57,958 nucleotides of DNA, from NCBI GenBank assembly GCA_015061085.1, contig SUXG01000011.1, positions 1 through 57,958 on the forward strand. Reading direction: 5' to 3'. Below, in pieces: positions 26,398 to 32,739 of this stretch; position 1 is the first letter of the stretch; every line of letters starts with the position of its first letter. The notes beneath the pieces are model-generated. The model was not told the DNA's origin and did not search any database. It worked only from the letters and a program-made list of their open reading frames with translations. The position numbers and the translations under genes were made by a program. This DNA comes from Bacteroidales bacterium (GTDB taxonomy: Bacteria; Bacteroidota; Bacteroidia; Bacteroidales; Muribaculaceae).

Positions 26398-26559
26398 TGC
26401 GATTTTGAGCAAGAAACACCTAAGACTTTTGCTTTTGATGCCGATGCCGATATCGATATAAAACTTGAATCAATCAAAATCTATACACTCTCCATTTCTG
26501 CACTCAACGGTGAAAACTCTTTATCGGAGAAGGCAGTGTCACATGCTTTGAACGCATGA
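26398..26559 (+). pseudogene. Possible decayed coding fragment
   Basis: Between the cassette terminator and the restriction operon, a 53-codon frame without start codon has gene-like composition (FAFDADADIDIKLESIKIYTL). It begins right after a stop (TGA 26395-26397) and ends at TGA 26557-26559. The family is not recognised. The remainder of 26296-26640 holds nothing else that I can support. Confidence 0.25.
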
Positions 26560-26640
26560 TACTGCTAAAAAAGGCACACGCAGCTACAACCAAAACTCTC
26601 ACTCGCTAACCTAAACATTCAAACATCCTCAAATAATCCA

Positions 26641-26679
26641 AGGGCACCGAAAATCCACATTTTCAGTGCCCTAATTTTT
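26641..26679 (+). terminator. Hairpin containing the left copy of the flanking repeat
   Basis: AGGGCAC...GAAAAT pairs with ATTTTC...GTGCCCT around a CCAC loop, followed by AATTTTTA. It can act as a terminator. Its right arm is the left copy of a direct repeat that recurs at 31144-31164. Confidence 0.6.
26657..26678 (+). repeat. Left direct repeat flanking the restriction operon
   Basis: ACATTTTCAGTGCCCTAATTTT (with one substitution and one deleted A) recurs at 31144-31164, just after the last gene of the restriction-modification operon. The pair encloses the operon precisely. Confidence 0.55.
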
Positions 26680-26714
26680 ACCCTAATTTTTTCATATAAC
26701 TCATACTTTTTTTG

Positions 26715-26722
26715 TACCTTTG
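26715..26722 (+). promoter_or_regulatory. -7 element of the restriction-modification operon
   Basis: TACCTTTG fits TAnnTTTG and gives a leader of about 135 nt before the ATG at 26863. The -33 position is only T-rich. Confidence 0.5.
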
Positions 26723-26742
26723 CGAATAACTTAACACCATTT

Positions 26743-26808
26743 TTGTTTTGACATAATTTATAGCGTCAATTAATAACATATCTTCTCTGAAGCTATCTGT
26801 CAAAACAA
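26743..26808 (+). promoter_or_regulatory. Inverted repeat in the leader of the restriction-modification operon
   Basis: TTGTTTTGACA (26743-26753) and TGTCAAAACAA (26798-26808) are perfect inverted repeats 44 nt apart. Inside them ATAGC and GCTAT can extend the pairing. The element lies between the -7 box and the first methyltransferase, where it could be an operator or an RNA hairpin controlling expression. There is no controller (C) protein gene in the operon. Confidence 0.55.
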
Positions 26809-26862
26809 TAAGTTTTTTCATAAGCATTAAGCAAATACAAACCATATAAACTATAAATATCA

Positions 26863-27735
26863 ATGAAAGCGAAACCATTTGTCAAATGGGTGGGGGGAAA
26901 AACTCAACTCATTGACCAACTCGAAGCAAAGCTTCCAGCTGACTTTGACCAATGGGAGAATGTCACTTACATTGAGCCTTTCGTAGGCGGAGGAGCAATG
27001 CTCTTCTACATGTTACAGACACACTCTAATATTAAGTCAGCCATTATAAACGACATTAATAACGATCTTACTACTTGTTATAAAGTAGTAAAAGAATCTC
27101 CACAAGTATTGGTTGATTCTCTTCGCAAAATCCAACAAGAGTATTATTCATTACACTCTGAAGACAGCAAAAAAGAGTTCTTTTTGCTTATGCGTGCCGA
27201 GTTTAATACAAAAGCACTCGATCCGATTCGCAATACAACTTTATTTTTCTTTTTGAACCGTACATGTTTTAATGGATTATACCGAGTGAATAAATCGGGA
27301 TTATTCAATGTACCTTTTGGGCGTTATGAAACACCAACTATCTGTGATGCCAATACAATTTTCGCAGATAGCGAATTATTACAAAAGGTTGAAATATTAA
27401 CAGGAGATTATACCCAAACGCTCAATCACGCTCGAGGTAATTCATTCTTTTATTTTGATCCTCCGTACCGACCATTAAATGCTACAAGTAGTTTTAATGA
27501 CTACACAAAGGAAGCATTTAATGATTTAGCTCAAAAACGATTAAAAGATTTTTGTGATGATATACAAGCCGCCGGTCATCATTTTATGCTGAGCAATTCT
27601 GATTGCCAAGATGGTTTTTTTGATGATCTCTATATACAATATCAAATTGAAAGAGTTTGGGCTTCTCGAAACATAAACGCAAATCCCAATAAGCGTGGCA
27701 AATTAACTGAGCTACTAATCAGAAACTATATATAA
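26863..27735 (+). CDS. DNA adenine methyltransferase, Dam/M.DpnII type
   Basis: A 290-residue alpha-class N6-adenine methyltransferase. The AdoMet site KWVGGKTQLI (8-17) and EPFVGGGAM (38-46) comes first, the Dam-family TCFNGLYRVNKSG (134-146) is in the target-recognition region, and the catalytic DPPY is at 199-202. By family it should methylate GATC. It is the first gene of an AT-rich operon and is followed after 4 nt by the endonuclease gene, so the protecting enzyme is made first. Confidence 0.92.
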   Translation: MKAKPFVKWVGGKTQLIDQLEAKLPADFDQWENVTYIEPFVGGGAMLFYMLQTHSNIKSAIINDINNDLTTCYKVVKESPQVLVDSLRKIQQEYYSLHSEDSKKEFFLLMRAEFNTKALDPIRNTTLFFFLNRTCFNGLYRVNKSGLFNVPFGRYETPTICDANTIFADSELLQKVEILTGDYTQTLNHARGNSFFYFDPPYRPLNATSSFNDYTKEAFNDLAQKRLKDFCDDIQAAGHHFMLSNSDCQDGFFDDLYIQYQIERVWASRNINANPNKRGKLTELLIRNYI

Positions 27736-27739
27736 AGTT

Positions 27740-28573
27740 ATGGCAGCACATACTCCTGCAGAATTTACGACATTTATGTCGCAACTCAAAGAAACTAACC
27801 AATCGTTAGATTTCTTCTGTGATTTCGATAAGATTCATAGTAATGTGGATGATATCAGGCTAAGTCTCTGCATGCTCAATAGCTTAATCGGCGCAACGGA
27901 TATGAGAAGTGCAGTTGAAACTATTTGGCGAAGAGATAAATCTGCTTTCAATGTCATGGATATTCTGATTGCGGTAAGAAGCGAAGGTAAAAAGAAAGTC
28001 TTAAATTCTCTAGGAGAATGTGTGGTACTTGATACTTTGTTTGAGTCTATTGATGGAGTTATGGAGTTTCTTAATGATACAGGTCTAGCAGAAGTACTCC
28101 AATCACAAAAGATTACTAACCTTGTTGATTATGTATTTGGCGTTGAGACCGGCTTAGACTCAAATGCTCGCAAAAATCGCAGTGGACATGTCATGGAAAA
28201 TGTTGTTGCAGGAATTTTTAATGAGAATGCCATACCATATCGCACAGAAGTATATTCTAGTGAATGGCCTGAAATATCAGATGCATTAGGAGATGATGAG
28301 AAGCGTTTTGATTTTGTTATTGAAACCAACGATAAAACATATTTGATTGAGGTCAATTTCTACTCTGGAGGTGGTTCAAAGTTAAATGAGGTTGCTCGTT
28401 CATATTCTGATATAGCGCCAAAGATTAATGCTGTAGATGGATTTGAATTTGTGTGGATAACCGATGGCATTGGATGGAACTCCGCTAAAAATAAGCTTCA
28501 AGAAGCATTTAATATTATCCCAAGTATTTACAATCTTACATCTATAGATGCATTTTTAGATGTTGTAAAATAG
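27740..28573 (+). CDS. DpnII/MboI-type restriction endonuclease
   Basis: A 277-residue protein of the DpnII family, which cuts unmethylated GATC. The family block GVETGLDSNARKNRSGHVMENVV (134-156) is present. The nuclease core is DFVIETNDKTYLIEVNFYSGGGSKLNEVARSY with D191, E204 and N206 as the likely D...E-x-N variant of the PD-(D/E)xK site. Length is close to DpnII (288). It lies between the Dam-type methyltransferase and the HhH-GPD-like gene, unlike the usual dpnM-dpnA-dpnB order. Confidence 0.9.
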   Translation: MAAHTPAEFTTFMSQLKETNQSLDFFCDFDKIHSNVDDIRLSLCMLNSLIGATDMRSAVETIWRRDKSAFNVMDILIAVRSEGKKKVLNSLGECVVLDTLFESIDGVMEFLNDTGLAEVLQSQKITNLVDYVFGVETGLDSNARKNRSGHVMENVVAGIFNENAIPYRTEVYSSEWPEISDALGDDEKRFDFVIETNDKTYLIEVNFYSGGGSKLNEVARSYSDIAPKINAVDGFEFVWITDGIGWNSAKNKLQEAFNIIPSIYNLTSIDAFLDVVK

Positions 28574-28580
28574 TATACAT

Positions 28581-29915
28581 ATGGACGCTTTATCTGCATT
28601 CTATCGCAAATTATCTCAAATCTCTATAGATAAAGAGTATTTAACAATCGAGCAAGCTCGTGAGGTTGTTAAGCAAATCAACGAGTTTTTATACTGTTCC
28701 AATCCCGCAGATACAGACACGATTAATATTTTCGGGAATGCTTGGAAGTATATTTCTGATTTTCACAAATATTGGGAAAAGCAACATAAAAACATATTGG
28801 ATTGTCAAATTAATGAAGTTAAGTGCGAGCAAGTTGCAGATGTCCTTCATCAAGTTTATATAACAACAAAGGGTAAAGCATTCTCTGACATATATGACAC
28901 ATGTGGTTTAACACCAAAACAGGTTTGCCAAGTGAGAATGTTGACGGCAAATCAAGATTTTAGAGGCTCTCGAAATTTTAATGAGTTGGCAGAAATATAC
29001 ATCGGAGACCATTCTATATTTGATGCGGAATCTATCTCTAAAGAGCCAGAATCTTTTGTTAAAGCACTGAAATTATCCAATCTTTCGCAAAACGATAAAC
29101 GTATTTCATATGCTAAAAATATTGCTGAATTTGTTCGCAATTATCAGTGTACTCCATTTGAGATTATTACAAAATTCAATAATGACGTATATAACCTCCG
29201 AAATGCCTTAATACAGTGTAATGGTGCTGGATATGGAAATAAAAAGGCAGACATGTTTATTAGAGATATGGTTGTCCTAGGCATATGGAAAGATGTATCA
29301 GGATTTGATAAGATTGATGTAGCAAGCGATATTAATACTATTAAAGTTGCTCTTCGTACAGGAATTATTAGCACTGCAATACCACTAGTGTCAAGTTTCT
29401 TAGATATATTCTGCCACCAATATTCCTATATGGATGAGATGAATGCACTTGCGTGGAGGAAAGTTTGGGAAGTATGGAAAACGAAGTATCCAATGGACAC
29501 AATAGAGAGTCCTTGCTTAATAGATTATTTTGTGTATGGTGTTATAGGCAAACAATTTTGCAAGGAAATTCTAGTGTATTTTGAATGCGAACAGCACGGT
29601 CATAATTTTTATTGGCACAGTGCTAATAATAAAACCTGCCAAATTTGTTTCAAAGAAGGACGAGGACGCTTCCCTGCAAAAGCTATTAAGAAAATGATGC
29701 CATGCTTATTAGATGAGGGTAGCATTGCCATTAAAAAAACCAAGTATGCAATGTCTTTACCGGAAGGTGAAACAATTGAACAATGTCCATTTAAAAATAT
29801 ATGTGGTGAGACTAAGAAGCTAATGCCCCCTAAGTCTATTAGTATTTTGGGACAAACAGGATGGACAACCTCATATACAGAAAAAGATGCAGGCGGAGGA
29901 GGGCTTATGGCATAA
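28581..29915 (+). CDS. Restriction-operon protein with a predicted HhH-GPD DNA glycosylase-like core
   Basis: A 444-residue protein that I cannot assign to a known restriction-system family. In the middle, residues 213-224 read CNGAGYGNKKAD, which matches the glycosylase hairpin G-x-G-x-K-x-A-D; Lys221 falls on the Schiff-base Lys of OGG1 (K249) and EndoIII (K120). Residues 250-260, D-I-N-T-I-K-V-A-L-R-T, match the D-x-H-x-x-R-V-x-x-R-T stretch with the catalytic Asp138 of EndoIII. The C-terminus has Cys pairs (C354, C357 and C402-x5-C408, a C-P-F-x3-C like the end of the MutY iron-sulfur loop) plus C336 and H339, perhaps a metal site. The N-terminal 200 residues are helical. Base excision is inference. 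It starts 7 nt after the endonuclease gene and its stop overlaps the next ATG. Confidence 0.6.
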   Translation: MDALSAFYRKLSQISIDKEYLTIEQAREVVKQINEFLYCSNPADTDTINIFGNAWKYISDFHKYWEKQHKNILDCQINEVKCEQVADVLHQVYITTKGKAFSDIYDTCGLTPKQVCQVRMLTANQDFRGSRNFNELAEIYIGDHSIFDAESISKEPESFVKALKLSNLSQNDKRISYAKNIAEFVRNYQCTPFEIITKFNNDVYNLRNALIQCNGAGYGNKKADMFIRDMVVLGIWKDVSGFDKIDVASDINTIKVALRTGIISTAIPLVSSFLDIFCHQYSYMDEMNALAWRKVWEVWKTKYPMDTIESPCLIDYFVYGVIGKQFCKEILVYFECEQHGHNFYWHSANNKTCQICFKEGRGRFPAKAIKKMMPCLLDEGSIAIKKTKYAMSLPEGETIEQCPFKNICGETKKLMPPKSISILGQTGWTTSYTEKDAGGGGLMA

Positions 29916-31093
29916 TGAGCACTAGCTTTTTAGATTTCATTCTTCTTCATGGTGATTGCATGGAGTTGCTTAAACAGCTCCCAGATAATTCCATTGATTC
30001 CATTTTTGCTGACCCACCTTACTTTTTAAGCAATGGTGGCATCAGCGTGCAAAGCGGTAAGCAAGTGTGCGTAGATAAAGGAGAATGGGATAAGAGAGGA
30101 ACTCCTGAAAGCATTTATAAATTCAATCAACAATGGTTGTCACTATGCAGAAACAAACTTAAAGATAATGGCACAATATGGGTATCTGGTACTCATCATA
30201 ATATTTTTGTAGTTCAGCGTTGTTTACAAGAACTTGGTTATAAAATACTTAATGTAATTACTTGGCAGAAATCAGATCCACCTCCTAATTTATCATGTCG
30301 CTATTTCAATTTCTCAACTGAATTAGTTATATGGGCAAGAAAACATGAAAAGAAGCCTCATAAATTCAATTATGAAGTTATGAAACAACTTAATGGAGGA
30401 ACACAAATGACAGATGTATGGCGTATTCCTTCTGTGGGAATGTGGGAAAAAACATGCGGCAAACACCCTACTCAAAAGACGCTTCGCCTACTCTATCGTA
30501 TAATATTAGCATCCACTAATAAAGGAGATACTATTCTCGATCCATTTGCTGGAAGCTCTACAACGGGCATTGCAGCAAATCTATTAGGCCGAAAATTTAT
30601 TGGCATTGAACAGGAATATAGCTTCATAGAATTAAGTATGCGTCGTCGTGCATTATTAGATAAGGTAGAAGAAGCCGAAAAACTTCTATACAAAATGCGT
30701 GAAACGCCTGATGAGATAACAGTACTAGTGAATCATGCTCGTCCAAAAGATTATGAGTTAATGCTACAAAAAGGTATTTGTTATCTCAGAGCAGGAGACA
30801 GCAAAGGTTCTTTGCTTGTACAAAAGGGATTTGAACGACTCGGATATATTCTTTTGCATTGTAATGGTGACAGAGCAAAACTATTTCCACTTTCAAAAAA
30901 AGGTTTCCAAATTTGGAATGCAGAGAATTTACGTGCAATTGGATTCTCTGCAGAAAATGCTCCATATTATGCTGTAATGCAATTTGATACACATAAAGAA
31001 ATCCCACATATAAACACTATTAATCTTAAACAACGATCTTTTACAAATGTAGCTAAAATACGTCCGTTAAGAGACTTTATAGATGTTTTTTAG
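29915..31093 (+). CDS. Beta-class DNA adenine methyltransferase with C-terminal extension (M2/DpnA-like)
   Basis: Start chosen at the ATG overlapping the upstream stop (TAATG); an in-frame ATG at 29861 would extend into the previous gene. The 392-residue protein has the catalytic motif FADPPYFLSNGG near residue 30 and the AdoMet motif DPFAGSSTTGIAA near 210, the beta-class order of M2.DpnII (DpnA), HinfI and CcrM. HPTQKTLRLL precedes the AdoMet motif. About 130 residues after residue 265 are not part of the usual DpnA fold (268 residues in DpnA); they contain WNAENLRAIGF and end RPLRDFIDVF, and I do not recognise them. It probably gives a second GATC methylation activity. Confidence 0.88.
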   Translation: MSTSFLDFILLHGDCMELLKQLPDNSIDSIFADPPYFLSNGGISVQSGKQVCVDKGEWDKRGTPESIYKFNQQWLSLCRNKLKDNGTIWVSGTHHNIFVVQRCLQELGYKILNVITWQKSDPPPNLSCRYFNFSTELVIWARKHEKKPHKFNYEVMKQLNGGTQMTDVWRIPSVGMWEKTCGKHPTQKTLRLLYRIILASTNKGDTILDPFAGSSTTGIAANLLGRKFIGIEQEYSFIELSMRRRALLDKVEEAEKLLYKMRETPDEITVLVNHARPKDYELMLQKGICYLRAGDSKGSLLVQKGFERLGYILLHCNGDRAKLFPLSKKGFQIWNAENLRAIGFSAENAPYYAVMQFDTHKEIPHINTINLKQRSFTNVAKIRPLRDFIDVF

Positions 31094-31143
31094 GCATCCG
31101 TAAAGATGCAATAAATCCCTAAACTATTTATTCCCAATTTGTA

Positions 31144-31164
31144 ACATTTTCAGTGACCTATTTT
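31144..31164 (+). repeat. Right direct repeat flanking the restriction operon
   Basis: ACATTTTCAGTGACCTATTTT differs from 26657-26678 by one base and one missing A. It lies 51 nt after the second methyltransferase gene and just before the WbqC gene promoter. Confidence 0.55.
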
Positions 31165-31167
31165 GAT

Positions 31168-31175
31168 TAAATTTG
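31168..31175 (+). promoter_or_regulatory. -7 element for the WbqC/NeuD-like pair
   Basis: TAAATTTG, about 21 nt before the ATG at 31197. No clear -33 box. Confidence 0.5.
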
Positions 31176-31196
31176 CACCCAACTAATTCACATTCT

Positions 31197-31892
31197 ATGA
31201 CAATCGGCATCATGCAACCATATTTCATGCCTTACATCGGCTATTTTCAACTCATAAAAGCAGTCGATAGATTTGTCATTTTGGATGATGTGAATTTTAT
31301 CACGCGTGGATGGGCTAATCGTAATCAGATAATAGTCAATGGCGCAAAACATCGCTTCTCTATCCGACTATGCCGTCAGAGTCAAAACAGACTTTTCAAC
31401 GAGATTGTCATCGCCGACGATTTTCATCGCTTTTTCGAAACTCTTCGCCATAGCTATGGCAAAGCCCCTTATTACACTCCGACCATTGAAATGCTGAAGT
31501 CTATATGCTCTTCGGCAACACTTTTCAGCGACTTTGCCACAAATGCCGTTAAATCTATCTGCCACTACCTATCAATCGACACCGAAATACTAATCTCGTC
31601 TCAAATCGATAAAGACAACAATCTGCGCCAAAGCAAACGAATTATCGATATATGCCGACGACTCAATGCCGATGCTTATATAAATCCTATTGGAGGGCAA
31701 GAACTATATGATAAAGACGATTTCAGCCGGCACAATATCAAATTGAAATTTATAAAACCCGAATTTACCCCTTACCCGCAAATTAACTCTTCGCAATTCA
31801 TTGCCGGTCTTTCCATAATTGACATTCTGATGAATTGCGACAAGCATCAAATCAATGAGTTGCTAAACAATTACACCCTTATCGAAGCATGA
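31197..31892 (+). CDS. WbqC family protein
   Basis: From ATG 31197 the protein has 231 residues and opens MTIGIMQPYFMPYIGYFQL, the hallmark of WbqC. It then has VILDDVNFITRGWANRNQI and NPIGGQELYDKDDF, also typical. WbqC proteins are encoded in surface-polysaccharide and amino-sugar clusters, and their reaction is not established. A frame upstream to 31173 would start inside the -7 element and is not used. It overlaps the acyltransferase gene by four bases. Confidence 0.9.
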   Translation: MTIGIMQPYFMPYIGYFQLIKAVDRFVILDDVNFITRGWANRNQIIVNGAKHRFSIRLCRQSQNRLFNEIVIADDFHRFFETLRHSYGKAPYYTPTIEMLKSICSSATLFSDFATNAVKSICHYLSIDTEILISSQIDKDNNLRQSKRIIDICRRLNADAYINPIGGQELYDKDDFSRHNIKLKFIKPEFTPYPQINSSQFIAGLSIIDILMNCDKHQINELLNNYTLIEA

Positions 31893-32569
31893 AACGATTG
31901 ATTATCATAGGTACCGGAACAACGGCAAGAAACGTCTATGACTTTGTGCGTTTTCACCACCTTTTTGAGGTGGCTGGTTTTGCTGTCAATGAAAGTTTTT
32001 ATTCAGAAAGCCGATTTATGGGGTTGCCGGTATATCGTCTTGAGGACTTTTTTACCAATTCGCACTCTGATGAATATGTATTCTTTATTGCCATTTTATG
32101 GAATAACCTGAATCAAGACAGGCGCAACGTCTTTGAGACATGCCGAGAAAACAATCTGCCATTGGTCAATCTCATAGCACCGACGGCAGTGGTAAGAGGT
32201 AAAACAGAGAACGACAATGTCTGGATAGGCGACCACGTCGTGCTACAATCCGGCGTCACGATCGAAAGCGACACTTTCATTCGCAGCAATACTGTAGTCT
32301 GCCATGACACTACTGTAAAAGCTCACTCATTCATATCTGCCGGAGCTGTTGTAGGTAGTAGTTGCATTGTCGGAGAGCAAAGTTTCATCGGGCTGAATGC
32401 AACCGTTCTCGAAGGCATCAGAATAGGCGCAAAGTCAATCGTCGGAGCAGGAGTCTGCCTAAAAGAAAACCTCGACCAACACTCTATGGTGTGTCTTTCT
32501 TCCGACAACTACATCGTCAAGCAATACGACCCACAAACTATCGGAACAAAACTGACCCACAAAAGATAA
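31889..32569 (+). CDS. NeuD-like sugar O-acyltransferase
   Basis: A 226-residue protein. The N-terminal Rossmann-like part (MKRLIIIGTGTTARNVYDF) is followed by a left-handed beta-helix of hexapeptide repeats (about 100-200: NVWIGDHVVLQSGVTI, SFISAGAVVGSSCIVG, ATVLEGIRIGAKSIVGAG). This is the NeuD/PglD type, which acetylates sugars for surface glycans. The four-base overlap with the WbqC gene suggests that they work together on a glycan precursor, but no full polysaccharide cluster surrounds them. Confidence 0.88.
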   Translation: MKRLIIIGTGTTARNVYDFVRFHHLFEVAGFAVNESFYSESRFMGLPVYRLEDFFTNSHSDEYVFFIAILWNNLNQDRRNVFETCRENNLPLVNLIAPTAVVRGKTENDNVWIGDHVVLQSGVTIESDTFIRSNTVVCHDTTVKAHSFISAGAVVGSSCIVGEQSFIGLNATVLEGIRIGAKSIVGAGVCLKENLDQHSMVCLSSDNYIVKQYDPQTIGTKLTHKR

Positions 32570-32666
32570 GGCGCATATATCAACGATAACTGCAATATTA
32601 CAACCAAAATTCCAATTTTGCACGTCACGACAGAGGCTCCGATGAGTCATCTCAACCTTATCGAAT

Positions 32667-32699
32667 AAAAAAATGGGCATTAAAAAACACCCATTTTAA
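32667..32699. terminator. Bidirectional terminator between convergent genes
   Basis: AAAATGGG / CCCATTTT with a 12-nt loop (32678-32689) lies between the NeuD-like gene (+) and porZ (-); A- and T-runs make it work on both strands. Confidence 0.7.
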
Positions 32700-32739
32700 T
32701 CTATCGGTCTAAACCGTTATTTTTTCTTATTTGCGATGA

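Noticed and set aside
26748..26776. TTGACA with a 17-nt spacer and TAATAA, a sigma70-like promoter
   Set aside because: Bacteroidota use a different promoter pattern, the -10 match is poor (3 of 6), and TTGACA is part of the inverted repeat.
29861..29914. Longer start for the second methyltransferase
   Set aside because: It overlaps the end of the HhH-like gene in another frame with an Arg-rich sequence; the TAATG overlap start at 29915 is more natural.
23102..31172. Insertion sequence or integrase in the accessory region
   Set aside because: No transposase, integrase or terminal inverted repeats could be found; only the direct repeat around the restriction operon.
31173..31196. Longer start for the second WbqC gene
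   Set aside because: It would begin at a TTG inside the -7 box; the conserved start MTIGIMQPY is at 31197.
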